Assembly (NCBI RefSeq): GCF_004761875.1
Contig: NZ_SJEY01000006.1
Location: 124,001 to 188,000 of the forward strand
DNA from: Roseovarius aestuariivivens
Lineage (GTDB): Bacteria > Pseudomonadota > Alphaproteobacteria > Rhodobacterales > Rhodobacteraceae
Length of the DNA: 64,000 bases
Direction of reading: 5' to 3'
Positions 46,203 to 57,509 of the stretch are shown here, piece by piece. Position numbers and translations under genes: made by a program. The notes under the pieces were generated by a model. The model had not been told where the DNA came from. It made no database searches and worked only from the letters and a program-made list of their open reading frames with translations. How positions within the stretch are numbered: the first letter of the stretch is position 1; every line of letters starts with the position of its first letter.

Positions 46203-47768
46203 TCAGGGCAGCATCATGCCGCGGATCATGTAGAAGAACATCGCCGCCAGGATCGCCGCGACGGGCACGGTGATGATCCACGCCGCCGCGATCCGCAGCA
46301 GCAGGTTGCGCTTCACCAGCTCCACCCGATGCACCCGTCCAAGACCCCGACGCTCCTGTTTGCCCAGCAGCCGATCCGCCGCCGCCTGCGCCTTCATCTC
46401 GCGCAGCATCTCGCCCTTGATGGCCACATCCGCCGCTTCGAACTCCGCAAGGAAAACTTCCACCGCCTCTGGATCGCTCTCGGCGTGATGGTCGCGGATC
46501 TCGTCAAGCATCCGCGCGTAGCTCGACTTGATGTACTCCCGCAGGAAGCCCACCCCGAAAACCCCGCCAACCGCGATATGAGTCGAACTGACCGGCAGGC
46601 CCAGCTGCGACGCTATGATGACGGTGATCGCCGCAGCCATGGCGATACAAAAGGCCCGCATCTTGTCGAGCTCGGTAATCTCACTGCCGACGGTCCGGAT
46701 CAGCTTCGGTCCGTATAGCGCCAGCCCGAGTGCGATACCAAGCGCCCCCACGGCCATGACCCAAAGCGGAATGCCGGCCTTGGTCGACACACCGCCCTGG
46801 GCGATGGCCTCGTTGATCCCGGCCAGGGGGCCGACCGCATTGGCGACGTCATTTGCGCCATGCGCGAAGCTCAGCAAAGCCGCGGCGAAGATAAGCGGGA
46901 TCGTGAAAAGCTCGTTGACGCTGGACTTGTGGTTGTCCAATTGCGCCGTCAGCCGCGCGATATAGGGCCGCATGATGACGAAGATGACCGACGCCGTGGC
47001 AAGACCGATCAGGACGGCCACCGGAAACGACACCGACACGATCTTCTTGACCCCCTTCAGCATCAGGTAGGTCGAGAACGCCCAAGCCATCACCGCCACA
47101 AGCACCGGAACCATGCGGTTCGCCGCCGTCAGAACATCCTTCTTGTAGGTGATCGTGCGCTTGATGACGAAAAGAAAGCCCGCCGCAATCAGACCTCCCA
47201 GAAGCGGCGAGATTACCCAGCTTGCCGCGATCTGCCCCACCACGGACCAGTCCGCGATGCGCCAGCCTGCCGCGGCGATACCCGCGCCAAGCACCCCGCC
47301 GACGATGGAATGCGTGGTCGAAACCGGCGCGCCGACGGCGGTGGCGAAGTTCAGCCAAACGGCCGCGGCCAGAAGCGCTGCGATCATGATCCAGATGAAC
47401 GTATCGCGGTCGGCCACAAGGCCGGGATCGATGATCCCGCTCTTGATTGTGCCGACGACGTCACCTCCGGCGATCAGCGCGCCACCGGCCTCGAAAAAGG
47501 CCGCGATCAGGATCGCTCCGGTCAGCGTGATCGCATGCGATCCGACCGCCGGGCCGACATTGTTGGCCACATCATTGGCCCCGATATTCATCGCCATGTA
47601 GCCGCCGATCATCGCCGCGGCCACAAGCAGCGTGCCGTCGACGCCGCCATCGGTCCGAACGATGGTGAAAAGCATGATCCCGACGATGAAGAGCACGCCC
47701 GTCCCGAAACGGAACAACTCGTCACGGTTGCGTTGCGCAACGGTCTCGATTTTTTCGGTTCTCAACAC
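46203..47768 (-). CDS. pit: PiT-family inorganic phosphate transporter
   Basis: This 521-residue multi-span carrier of the PiT family imports phosphate, usually as a metal-phosphate complex, driven by protons. The family repeats appear twice: MNIGANDVANNVGPAVGSHA and SFAHGANDVANAVGPLAGI. It starts at GTG (47768) after GGGGGGAA. It is divergent from a Na/Pi cotransporter, with about 238 bases between. Confidence 0.93.
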   Translation of the reverse strand: MLRTEKIETVAQRNRDELFRFGTGVLFIVGIMLFTIVRTDGGVDGTLLVAAAMIGGYMAMNIGANDVANNVGPAVGSHAITLTGAILIAAFFEAGGALIAGGDVVGTIKSGIIDPGLVADRDTFIWIMIAALLAAAVWLNFATAVGAPVSTTHSIVGGVLGAGIAAAGWRIADWSVVGQIAASWVISPLLGGLIAAGFLFVIKRTITYKKDVLTAANRMVPVLVAVMAWAFSTYLMLKGVKKIVSVSFPVAVLIGLATASVIFVIMRPYIARLTAQLDNHKSSVNELFTIPLIFAAALLSFAHGANDVANAVGPLAGINEAIAQGGVSTKAGIPLWVMAVGALGIALGLALYGPKLIRTVGSEITELDKMRAFCIAMAAAITVIIASQLGLPVSSTHIAVGGVFGVGFLREYIKSSYARMLDEIRDHHAESDPEAVEVFLAEFEAADVAIKGEMLREMKAQAAADRLLGKQERRGLGRVHRVELVKRNLLLRIAAAWIITVPVAAILAAMFFYMIRGMMLP

Positions 47769-47844
47769 GGCACGGTTCCCCCCGTAGATGACCTTTGGTC
47801 GACGACCCCATGATCGCGCCCCGGTTCCCCGCGCCCATGAGCCA

Positions 47845-47865
47845 TGTCAAGGACAGGTCATGGCG
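47845..47865. promoter_or_regulatory. Possible degenerate Pho box between the two phosphate carriers
   Basis: TGTCA at 47845-47849 and GGTCA at 47856-47860 repeat with the 11-bp period of PhoB sites. The match to the classical half-site CTGTCAT is partial in each unit, so this is a candidate only. It lies in the 238-base region shared by two divergent phosphate transporters. Confidence 0.3.
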
Positions 47866-48006
47866 GGCTAGTATGTTTCCCTATTGCAACAGGTGAAAGG
47901 ATCCGCGCGCCATGGCGGCAAGAACAGGGTACGGGCGACCAAGACACTGTGTTCGACACGGGCGGCCGTCTCTAAGCAGGCTGCAGCCCCGAAAAGGCGT
48001 CCGAAG

Positions 48007-49851
48007 ATGACACGCTTTTATCTTCCGGTCGCGCTCGGCGCGCTTCTGCTGACTTTCTGGATCAGCCCGGACGCTCAGGAAATCGCGGCGGGCGTCGCGA
48101 TCTTCCTCTTCGGCATGCTGATGCTCGAGGACGGTTTCAAGCTCTTCGGCGGCGGCGCGCTTGAACGGCTTCTCGAACGCGCGACCGGCTCGACCCCGCG
48201 GGCGATCGGGTTCGGGATCGTCTCGACCACGCTTTTGCAATCCAGCTCGCTCGTCTCCGTCATCACCATCTCCTTCCTTAGCGCCGGCCTCATCTCCCTG
48301 ATCGGCGGGGTCGGCATCATTTTCGGTGCGAATATCGGCACCACGACCGGCGCGTGGCTAGTCGCGGGACTTGGCTTGAAAATCAACATTGCCGCCTATG
48401 CCATGCCCATGATCGCGGTCAGCATCGTGCTGGTCTTCCAGAAATCCAAACCCCTGCGCGGCATCGGGTATGCGCTGGCCGGGCTCGGCTTCCTGTTCCT
48501 GGGCATCCACCACATGAAAGAGGGCTTTGAGGCCTTCAAGGACCAGATCGACCTGACCCGCTTCGCCCTTACCGGTCTGCTGGGCCTCTTTGTCTATTGC
48601 CTGATCGGCACGGTGGCCACGGTCATCATGCAATCGAGCCACGCAACGATGGTTCTTATCCTGACGGCGTTGGCGGCGGGCCAGATCAGCTATGAAAACG
48701 CGCTGGCGCTGGCGATCGGGGCCAATATCGGCACCACGATTACCGCGATCATCGGCTCGCTCAGCGCCAATTTTCAGGGCAAGCGGCTGGCGCTCGCCCA
48801 CCTGATCTTCAACGCGGTGACGGCGCTCGTGGCGCTTGTGCTGATCTCGCCCCTGCGCGAGGCCGTGGACTGGATCAGCGATCTCGTGCGGATCGCACCC
48901 ACGGATTACGCCATGAAGCTCGCCGTCTTCCACACGATCTTCAATGTGCTGGGCGTCGCGCTCATGGTGCCGCTGCTTCCCCGGCTGATCCTTTTTCTTG
49001 AAGCCCGCATCGTGGAACCGGTGCCCGATGTCAGCCGCCCGCGCTACCTGAACGAGGCGGTCGACGAGTTTCCCCAAACCCTGGAACTGGCCCTGCGCAA
49101 GGAGGTGCATCATCTTTACGAGAACGCGGTCGAGCTGATCCTTCACGGGCTCAACCTGCACCGCGATGCACTTTTTGCGACCGACGACGTGGCGGCCCTC
49201 GTGCGCAAAAGCCGCCAACCCTTCGACCTCGATCTCGATGAGGCCTATGAGCGGCGCGTGAAGACGCTCTATTCAAGCATCGTGGAATTCACCACCCGCG
49301 TCGGCGACAAACGGGTGCCCCCCGAAATCGCCGAGCGGATTTATGCCCTCAGGGACGTGTCAAGCGAAATCGTCCAGGCTGTGAAATCCGTGAAACACCT
49401 GCGCAAGAACATTCAGCGCTATACCGTCCGCCCGCACGGCGCAACGACCGAGCTCTACGATGCCTTGCGCACCGAGATCGCGCGGATCGCGGTGGAAATC
49501 CGCAAGCTCGACCTCGCCGAACCGGAAGACCGCAGCACGCTCTGGCTGGATCAGGAACGGTCCCAGATCGAAGAGGACGCCCGCTCGACCACGCTGCGCG
49601 TCGACGCCATGATCCGCAAGGGGGCGCTGAACGCCACTGCGGCGACCTCGTTCCTGAACGATTCCGGTTACGCCTACGCGGCGATGCGCGGCCTGATCGA
49701 GGCCGCGCGCAGCTTCTACATCGAGCGTGACGGCGCCATGGCCGAGGTGGAACGCCTGCTGTCGCTGGATGAAGAGGAACTTGACGAGGCGCGGGCCGAA
49801 CCCGAAAAGCCGGCACAGCCAGCGGACGCATCCGTCACACCGCCGTCATGA
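48007..49851 (+). CDS. Na+/phosphate cotransporter with C-terminal PhoU-like domain
   Basis: This 614-residue NptA/PNaS-family carrier has two inverted repeats with the QSSS-type motifs (LLQSSSLVSVITISF and IMQSSHATMVLILT) and the partner loops GANIGTTTGAW and GANIGTTITAII. The last 250 residues are helical and PhoU-like. The start at 48007 precedes FYLPVALGALL; a longer frame from 47884 would add a basic non-conserved tail. It is divergent from pit. Confidence 0.9.
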   Translation: MTRFYLPVALGALLLTFWISPDAQEIAAGVAIFLFGMLMLEDGFKLFGGGALERLLERATGSTPRAIGFGIVSTTLLQSSSLVSVITISFLSAGLISLIGGVGIIFGANIGTTTGAWLVAGLGLKINIAAYAMPMIAVSIVLVFQKSKPLRGIGYALAGLGFLFLGIHHMKEGFEAFKDQIDLTRFALTGLLGLFVYCLIGTVATVIMQSSHATMVLILTALAAGQISYENALALAIGANIGTTITAIIGSLSANFQGKRLALAHLIFNAVTALVALVLISPLREAVDWISDLVRIAPTDYAMKLAVFHTIFNVLGVALMVPLLPRLILFLEARIVEPVPDVSRPRYLNEAVDEFPQTLELALRKEVHHLYENAVELILHGLNLHRDALFATDDVAALVRKSRQPFDLDLDEAYERRVKTLYSSIVEFTTRVGDKRVPPEIAERIYALRDVSSEIVQAVKSVKHLRKNIQRYTVRPHGATTELYDALRTEIARIAVEIRKLDLAEPEDRSTLWLDQERSQIEEDARSTTLRVDAMIRKGALNATAATSFLNDSGYAYAAMRGLIEAARSFYIERDGAMAEVERLLSLDEEELDEARAEPEKPAQPADASVTPPS

Positions 49852-49897
49852 ACGGAAGGAAAACTACCGCGCAGCGGTCAGGAATGGAGAATCGAAG

Positions 49898-50146
49898 ATG
49901 GGTCTAAAAAAACTGGCCTCGAAAGTGGAAGACTACCAAGGCCGTCTCGAAAGCGGCAAGGCGAGCAAGATCAAGCCCGCCCATGTCGAGAAAGTTCTGG
50001 CCAAGCTGCGTGCCAAAGCGGTCGAACTCGAGGCCGAGATCGCGGCAGCCCCGTCCCCGGACAAGAAAGCCCGGCTCGAGGGCAAGCTCGGGATCGCGCG
50101 CACCCACATCGCGCGCGCGGAATGGCTTTTGAACGAACTTACCTGA
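49898..50146 (+). CDS. Small helical protein of unknown function
   Basis: The product is 82 residues, highly charged and predicted to form long helices (DYQGRLESGKASKIKPAHVEK, then LAKLRAKAVELEAEIAAAP), a coiled-coil-like pair. No domain is recognised. It follows the Na/Pi cotransporter by 46 bases on the same strand, so the two could be co-transcribed. Confidence 0.65.
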   Translation: MGLKKLASKVEDYQGRLESGKASKIKPAHVEKVLAKLRAKAVELEAEIAAAPSPDKKARLEGKLGIARTHIARAEWLLNELT

Positions 50147-50223
50147 CCCATGTCGCGCAGACAGCGTCCTTCACTGAGCATCGACATCGCCGTAGCTGTC
50201 AAATGGTCAACTTTTGGTGGGAA

Positions 50224-50300
<77 letters not shown>

Positions 50301-50365
50301 ATCTGCCCGGGTCTATAGCGGCTCTGCCGCCACCCCGCAATCAGGAAAACCACGCTGCGAAGGGC

Positions 50366-51586
50366 TCAGGCAAAGAGATCATGCGCCAGTTCGAGCGCGT
50401 CGATAAGCGCGTCGACCTCGGCCTCGGTGTTATAGGCCGCGAACGACGCCCGGCACGTCGCAGTCTGGCCCATATGCTCCATCAGCGGCCCGCAGCAATG
50501 TTGCCCGGCGCGCACCGCCACGCCCTTCTTGTCGAGGATGGTGGAAATGTCATGCGCATGCGCCGCCCCATCCAGCGTGAAGGAAAAGATCGCCGCCTTG
50601 TCCGGGGTTGTGCCCTGCACCTGCAGCCAGTTGAGCCCGCCCAGCCGGTCCACCGCATAATCGCGCAGCCGATCCTCATGCGCGGCGATATTCTCCACCC
50701 CGAGATCCATCATGTAGTCCAGCGCCACACCCAGCCCGATCGTCTGCACGATCCCGGGCGTGCCGGCCTCGAACTTCATCGGCGGATCGTTATAGGTCAC
50801 GCCGTCCTTGGTGACCTCGCGGATCATGTCACCGCCCCCCATGAAGGGCCGCATCTCGGCCAGCCGTTCTTTCTTGACGAAGATTGCGCCGGATCCCGAC
50901 GGCCCGTAGAGCTTGTGACCCGTGATGGCGTAGAAATCCGCGTCCAGCGCATCGAGGTTAAGCGGCATGTGCACCGCCGCCTGAGAGCCATCGACCAGCA
51001 CCGGCACGCCCTTGGCATGCGCGCCGTCGACGATCGCCTTTACGTCGACCTTGGTGCCCAGCACGTTCGACAGATGCGTGACCGCCACCAGTTTGGTTTT
51101 CGGCCCGATGGCGTCGATCACCTTCTGCGGGTCAAGCTCGCCGGTGGAATCCACGTCGACCCACTTCAAAACGACGCCCTGCCGCTCGCGCAGGAAATGC
51201 CAGGGCACGATATTGGCGTGGTGCTCCATCACCGACAGGACGATCTCGTCGCCGGCCTCCATTCGCGGCATGGCCCAGCCATAGGCGACCATGTTGATGC
51301 CCTCGGTGGTGCCGGAATTGAGGATGATCTGATCCTCGTCCGCCACGCCAAGAAACCGCGCGATGGTGCCGCGCACGCCTTCGTATTTCTCGGTCGCGAG
51401 ATTGCTCAGGTAATGCAGCCCGCGATGCACGTTGGCGTATTCCTCGGCATAGGCGCGGGTGATCGCGTCGATCACCACCTGCGGCTTTTGCGCGCTGGCG
51501 CCATTGTCGAGATAGACCAGCGGCTTGCCGTTCACCTCGCGCTTGAGGATCGGAAAATCCGCGCGCACTTTTTCAACGTCGTACAT
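50366..51586 (-). CDS. sufS: Cysteine desulfurase SufS
   Basis: This 406-residue PLP enzyme takes sulfur from cysteine and loads SufBCD. Visible motifs are DNGASAQKPQVVID, EHHANIVPWHFL, the PLP lysine in TGHKLYGPSG and the active-site cysteine region RAGQHCCGPLMEH. It is the last gene in the suf operon here; no sufE, sufT or sufA follows, only tRNA-Arg. The second desulfurase of the operon is at 57510. Confidence 0.95.
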   Translation of the reverse strand: MYDVEKVRADFPILKREVNGKPLVYLDNGASAQKPQVVIDAITRAYAEEYANVHRGLHYLSNLATEKYEGVRGTIARFLGVADEDQIILNSGTTEGINMVAYGWAMPRMEAGDEIVLSVMEHHANIVPWHFLRERQGVVLKWVDVDSTGELDPQKVIDAIGPKTKLVAVTHLSNVLGTKVDVKAIVDGAHAKGVPVLVDGSQAAVHMPLNLDALDADFYAITGHKLYGPSGSGAIFVKKERLAEMRPFMGGGDMIREVTKDGVTYNDPPMKFEAGTPGIVQTIGLGVALDYMMDLGVENIAAHEDRLRDYAVDRLGGLNWLQVQGTTPDKAAIFSFTLDGAAHAHDISTILDKKGVAVRAGQHCCGPLMEHMGQTATCRASFAAYNTEAEVDALIDALELAHDLFA

Positions 51587-51587
51587 T

Positions 51588-52199
51588 TCAAACCCCTCCG
51601 GTCAGCCCGACAAAGAGCGACAGGATCACTCCCATGATGATCGAAAGCCCGATCAGAACGCCAAGCACCGACATCGCCAGAACGCCGAACGCCTTGATCG
51701 GGCTGTTGAGTTCGTGCGCCTCGTCGAGAAACCCGACCACGGCCCAGATCCACCAGACGAAAAAGGCGAACATGCCCAGTGTCGTCACGAAAGGTAGGAT
51801 CACGCCCACCACGGTCAGCGCGACGATCACGCACAGGCCCACGATCTGCAGCCAGGTGATGACCGCCAGCACATCCTTCAGCCGGCCCTTCCCGCCAAGG
51901 CTCTGCCCCACCCAATTAAGGACGAAGACCGACAGCACCGCGCGCCCCCACTGCATCAGCGCAAAGACCAGCGGCGAGGAATAGCCGGGCGAGTTCCGCG
52001 CCATCTCGCCCATTTCCGTGTTGGGCAGTTCCACGATCTGAAGAATGCCCGCGAACATCAGCGAGGTCAGCACCGACACCAGCGACAGCGCCATCCAGAG
52101 CGCCTGTGGCGGCAGGTCCATCTGCAGCACGAGACGCGCCGCCGCGCGCGGGTTCTTCAGCGTCAGCACGAAGAGCGGCTTGAAGGCATCGGGCGTCAT
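51588..52199 (-). CDS. YIP1-family membrane protein (second copy)
   Basis: The product is 203 residues with several hydrophobic spans (LSLVSVLTSLMFAGILQIV, VIVALTVVGVILPFVTTLG and others) and the YIP1 core containing WWIWAVVGFLDEAHELNSP. It overlaps the preceding YIP1-like gene by four bases and ends one base before sufS. Function in Fe-S assembly is not established; the position inside the operon suggests a supporting role, perhaps at the membrane. Confidence 0.75.
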   Translation of the reverse strand: MTPDAFKPLFVLTLKNPRAAARLVLQMDLPPQALWMALSLVSVLTSLMFAGILQIVELPNTEMGEMARNSPGYSSPLVFALMQWGRAVLSVFVLNWVGQSLGGKGRLKDVLAVITWLQIVGLCVIVALTVVGVILPFVTTLGMFAFFVWWIWAVVGFLDEAHELNSPIKAFGVLAMSVLGVLIGLSIIMGVILSLFVGLTGGV

Positions 52200-52687
52200 G
52201 CCTCGCGCTCCCAGCCGGCGACGTAAAGATTGCTGAGCGTGAACCACGCGAAAACCGCCAGCCAAACCGCGCCGACCGCGAGCAGCCCCGGACCGGGGCC
52301 GACAAAACCCGCCACCAGCCCGTTGAGAAGCATCAATGGTGCCGCGGCAAGGAATGCCCAGAAAAGCGCCAGCCGGGCGCCATAGGGCGTCATCTGCGCG
52401 GCGCCGGCGACCCGGCTGATCAGGTAGGCGAGAAATGCCAGAAGGTAGAAGACAAGCGGCATGATGAAGATCCACGCCATCAGCGCGCCCCCCAGCATCG
52501 GCTGCAACTCCTGATCGCTCAGATGCGCCTCGCGCGCCAACCGGGGCCATTGCGCGATGAAGGTCAGCAGGCACCCGGCCATCAGAATGGCCAGAACCCG
52601 CCCTTCCCGCGCGCCCATGTCCAGAAGCCGGCGCATGACGCGCCTTGGCCCCCGATAGGCAGCCACGATGTCTGTCGTGACTGGCAT
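52196..52687 (-). CDS. YIP1-like membrane protein (first copy)
   Basis: The product is 163 residues with four or five hydrophobic segments (ILMAGCLLTFIAQWP, ALMAWIFIMPLVFYLLAFLAY and the C-terminal LLAVGAVWLAVFAWF). Its start overlaps the sufD stop (TGATG) and its stop overlaps the next YIP1 gene (ATGA). The family assignment is by arrangement and composition, so moderate. No biochemical role is known to me. Confidence 0.7.
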   Translation of the reverse strand: MPVTTDIVAAYRGPRRVMRRLLDMGAREGRVLAILMAGCLLTFIAQWPRLAREAHLSDQELQPMLGGALMAWIFIMPLVFYLLAFLAYLISRVAGAAQMTPYGARLALFWAFLAAAPLMLLNGLVAGFVGPGPGLLAVGAVWLAVFAWFTLSNLYVAGWEREA

Positions 52688-53973
52688 CAGCCGCGCCGCC
52701 GCTCCAGCCAGCCGCTCAGCTTCTCGACCATGTCCGAGCGCAGCGCCTCGTCCTCGATCTCCTCGACCGCCTCGGCCAGAAAGGCGAGCGTCAGAAGATC
52801 GGTGGCAATGGGCTTCGGCACACCGCGCGCACGCAGGTAGAACAGCGCCTCCTCGTCGATCGCGCCCGAGGTGCTGCCGTGCGAACACGCCACGTCATCG
52901 GCATAGATCTCCAGTTCGGGCTTGGCGAGGAACTCGCTGTCCCCATCCAGAAGCAGCGATTGGCTGATCTGGTAGCCATCGGTTTTCTGCGCGCCTTCCT
53001 TCACCAGGATCTTGCCCTGAAAGACACCCACCGCGCCGTTGCGCAAAACCTTCTTGAACACCTGACGGCTTTCGCAGTTCACGGCGTCATGGGTGATGAA
53101 CACGGTGTCGTCATGGTGGAAATCCCCGTCGCCCACGCAGGCGCCCGCGACATGCGCTACGGCATCGTCACCGGTCAGTTCGATCACACACTCGTTGCGT
53201 GTGAGGATCCCGTTCGCGGTCATCGTGAAGGACTTGAACACGCTCTCACGGCCCAGCCGGGCAAACACATGCGTCACCGCACGCCGCTCGTGGTCGCGGC
53301 CCTGCGTGCGCACATGGTTAAACCGGGCGGTGTCCGCCACGTCCACCTCCATCGCCTTGTTGAACCGCGCCGCTGCCGGCCCGTTTTCCAGCACGGTCAG
53401 TTCGGCCCCTTCATCAAGCTTGATGACATGATGCAGGATCGCATCGGAAGACTCTGATTTATGGTGATAAATCAGATTGACGGGTTTCGCCGCCTTGCCG
53501 GTCACATGAATGACCACGCCATCGGTGGCCATCGCCGTGTTCAGCGCGGCCAGCGGGCGGGCCACCGGCGTCTGCCCGTTGGTCTCCAGCGCGCCGTAAA
53601 GATCGCGCGCCCAGTGGATATCGGCCTTTGCCACATCCGCCAGCCGCTCGATCGTGACCCCTTCGAGGCTCAGATCGTCGCTGGCCTCTGCGTCGAACAC
53701 CCCGTCCACGAACACGATCTTGAGCCGGTCGGTGGCGTCGAAGGCCGGCGCGTCGTCATCTTCGAACAGCGCCGCCTGCGGGGCGTCCGCCGACACAAGC
53801 GTATCGGGCTTGGTGAATTTCCAATACTCGTCTCGCGCGTGCGGAAGACCCATCGCCCGGACCCGCTCCAGCGCCGCGTCGCGCGCCGCCGTGGCCCACG
53901 CACCGCCCTCGGGCCGCTGCATGGACGCCAGCCGCGCCTCGGTTGCATCCAGTTTTGCCTGCGGCAACGCCAT
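52687..53973 (-). CDS. sufD: Fe-S assembly protein SufD
   Basis: This 428-residue partner of SufB has a beta-helical core with the conserved FNHVRTQGRDHERRAVTHV, KILVKEGAQKTDGYQISQSLLL and the signature SHGSTSGAIDEEALFYLRARG near the end. It forms the SufBCD scaffold on which clusters are built. Its start overlaps the sufC stop (TAATG). Confidence 0.95.
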   Translation of the reverse strand: MALPQAKLDATEARLASMQRPEGGAWATAARDAALERVRAMGLPHARDEYWKFTKPDTLVSADAPQAALFEDDDAPAFDATDRLKIVFVDGVFDAEASDDLSLEGVTIERLADVAKADIHWARDLYGALETNGQTPVARPLAALNTAMATDGVVIHVTGKAAKPVNLIYHHKSESSDAILHHVIKLDEGAELTVLENGPAAARFNKAMEVDVADTARFNHVRTQGRDHERRAVTHVFARLGRESVFKSFTMTANGILTRNECVIELTGDDAVAHVAGACVGDGDFHHDDTVFITHDAVNCESRQVFKKVLRNGAVGVFQGKILVKEGAQKTDGYQISQSLLLDGDSEFLAKPELEIYADDVACSHGSTSGAIDEEALFYLRARGVPKPIATDLLTLAFLAEAVEEIEDEALRSDMVEKLSGWLERRRG

Positions 53974-54728
53974 TACGCCACCTCCGCCTTGATGTCCGCG
54001 TATCCGTTTTTCTCGACCTCAAGCGCCAGTTCCGGCCCACCGGTCTTGATGATCCGGCCATCGGACATGATGTGCACCACATCCGGCTTGATATGATCGA
54101 GAAGCCGCTGATAGTGCGTGATCACCAGAAACCCGCGTCCGGCGTCCCGCAGGGCGTTCACGCCTTTCGACACCAGCTTCATCGCGTCGACGTCGAGACC
54201 CGAGTCGGTCTCGTCGAGGATGCACATCTTGGGCTCCAGCACCGCCATCTGCAGGATCTCGTTGCGTTTCTTCTCACCGCCCGAGAAGCCCACGTTCACA
54301 GGGCGTTTGAGCATGTCGTTGCTCATCTCCAGCGTAGCGGCCTTTTCACGCACCAGCTTGAGGAAATCCGCGGCGCTGATCTCCTCCTGCCCGCGCGCTT
54401 TTCGCTGCGCGTTCAGCGCGGTGCGCATGAAGGTCATGTTGCCCACGCCGGGAATCTCGACCGGGTATTGAAACGCCAAGAAAAGCCCCGCCGCGGCGCG
54501 CTCTTCGGGCTCCATGTCGAGGATGTCCTCACCATCAAGCGTCGCCGTGCCGCCGGTTACCTCATAACCGTCGCGCCCCGAAAGCACATAGCTTAGTGTC
54601 GACTTGCCCGATCCGTTCGGACCCATGATCGCGTGTACCTTTCCCGCCTCGACGGTCAGGTCGACGCCCTTCAGGATGGTCTTTTCTTCATCTTCAAGAT
54701 CGACCTTCAGCCCTTTGATTTCCAACAT
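53973..54728 (-). CDS. sufC: Fe-S assembly ATPase SufC
   Basis: This 251-residue ABC-type ATPase has Walker A MGPNGSGKST (about 35-44), signature SGGEKKRNE, and Walker B CILDETDSGLD. It energises SufB-SufD. It is 39 bases downstream of the methyltransferase-like gene and overlaps sufD. In most suf operons sufB and sufC are adjacent; here three genes separate them. Confidence 0.97.
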   Translation of the reverse strand: MLEIKGLKVDLEDEEKTILKGVDLTVEAGKVHAIMGPNGSGKSTLSYVLSGRDGYEVTGGTATLDGEDILDMEPEERAAAGLFLAFQYPVEIPGVGNMTFMRTALNAQRKARGQEEISAADFLKLVREKAATLEMSNDMLKRPVNVGFSGGEKKRNEILQMAVLEPKMCILDETDSGLDVDAMKLVSKGVNALRDAGRGFLVITHYQRLLDHIKPDVVHIMSDGRIIKTGGPELALEVEKNGYADIKAEVA

Positions 54729-54767
54729 ATTTCTTACCTCTTCTTCTGTTTCGGTCCGACACGCCCC

Positions 54768-55370
54768 TCAGGGCCGCGTCATCATTTCCACGATATCCAG
54801 CAGCCGCGCCGGATCCGGCAGCATCGGGGCCACCCTGAATTCGGCCAGACGGCCCGTCATTGTCGGCGGCCCCACGAACTCCTCGACGCGGTGATACGCC
54901 TTTCGCTGCTTGTAGTCGTCGACGAACACCGTGACCGGTTTCGCCGTGCGAAATGCCGCCGCCATCACGCAGCCCGCGCGGAACCGCCCATCGACCAGCA
55001 CCACGTCGGGCTGCTGCAAACCTTCCATGTCCCAGACCGCCAGCGGATAGCGTGCGAATTGCAGGTGCTTTGAGGCTTTCCGGGGATGACCCCATTCCTT
55101 GGTCGGGCCAATATCGACCCAGATGATCTGCGCATCGCTTCCCGTCGCCGGCGGGTTAAGCTCGAACCAGCCCAGCATCATTTCGGCCCAGTCGCGGTCG
55201 CTTTCCACCGCGTAGATGGTCTTGCCCGGCATCTCCGCGGCCAACACCGTAGACCCGCCAGACCCGTATTCCAGGATCACGCGCGCATCACGATAGGCCG
55301 CGCGCAGCCTCGCCGCCTCCGCGTCGGGCAAGGTCAGTTCGGGCCGGGATATGCCGGTCTGTACCGTCAC
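54768..55370 (-). CDS. Methyltransferase-fold protein inside the suf operon
   Basis: The product is 200 residues and Rossmann-like: [17 protein letters not shown] resembles SAM motif I, followed by [12 protein letters not shown] and [14 protein letters not shown] methyltransferase fold is likely, but the target is unknown. It starts at GTG (55370), overlapping the stop of the YbjQ gene (GTGA). It lies between that gene and sufC. Confidence 0.7.
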   Translation of the reverse strand: MTVQTGISRPELTLPDAEAARLRAAYRDARVILEYGSGGSTVLAAEMPGKTIYAVESDRDWAEMMLGWFELNPPATGSDAQIIWVDIGPTKEWGHPRKASKHLQFARYPLAVWDMEGLQQPDVVLVDGRFRAGCVMAAAFRTAKPVTVFVDDYKQRKAYHRVEEFVGPPTMTGRLAEFRVAPMLPDPARLLDIVEMMTRP

Positions 55371-55681
55371 TCCAGCACCACCGCCGTCCCGCTGGCCGAC
55401 ACCATCAGCATCGAGTCGCCCACGACCTCGTAATCCAGATCGACGCCCACGACCGCATCCGCGCCCAGCACCGCCGCGCGCTCTTCCAGCTCACGCATCG
55501 CCGTGTCGCGCGCATCCTGCAACTTGGTTTCATAGGTGCCCGAGCGCCCGCCCACGATATCCGTCACCTGCGCGAAGAAATCGCGAAAGACATTCGCTCC
55601 CATGATCGCCTCGCCCACCACGATGCCGCGGTAGTCGATGATCTTGCGCCCTTCGATGCTTTGGGTGGTGGTGATGATCAT
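55367..55681 (-). CDS. YbjQ (UPF0145) family protein
   Basis: The product is 104 residues with the YbjQ pattern: [20 protein letters not shown] near the start and [20 protein letters not shown]. Such proteins are predicted to form pentamers and are sometimes called heavy-metal-binding, but the function is unproven. Its start overlaps the upstream small membrane protein gene (ATGA) and its stop overlaps the methyltransferase-like gene. Confidence 0.88.
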   Translation of the reverse strand: MIITTTQSIEGRKIIDYRGIVVGEAIMGANVFRDFFAQVTDIVGGRSGTYETKLQDARDTAMRELEERAAVLGADAVVGVDLDYEVVGDSMLMVSASGTAVVLE

Positions 55682-55941
55682 GGATTCGAACCTTGTGCCG
55701 GTTGGATTTTCCGATGTGTCACGAGCAGGCTGAAATACATGTAGAGCACATAAAGGGCCACGAAGGTGATGCCGCCAGACATGACCGATACGACCTTCCA
55801 AAGGCCCGCCCCGTCGGAACCCGGCCAAAGGACCAGCGCCAGCTTGGCCGGCAACAGGAAGGAAATGACCAGCAATACTCCGCATAAGGCCTGTGCCTTG
55901 AGGTCAGGTGGAAGCAACCATGTGCGCAACGCCCGCCACAT
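55678..55941 (-). CDS. Small membrane protein after sufB
   Basis: The product is 87 residues with two hydrophobic segments ([21 protein letters not shown] and [20 protein letters not shown]). I recognise no family. It follows sufB by three bases and overlaps the YbjQ gene by four, so it is embedded in the suf transcript. Confidence 0.65.
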   Translation of the reverse strand: MWRALRTWLLPPDLKAQALCGVLLVISFLLPAKLALVLWPGSDGAGLWKVVSVMSGGITFVALYVLYMYFSLLVTHRKIQPAQGSNP

Positions 55942-55944
55942 ACC

Positions 55945-57468
<1,524 letters not shown>

Positions 57469-57509
57469 GGGGCCACCTCCTCTTTTATGCTCCTGCACAC
57501 CGGGGCGGA

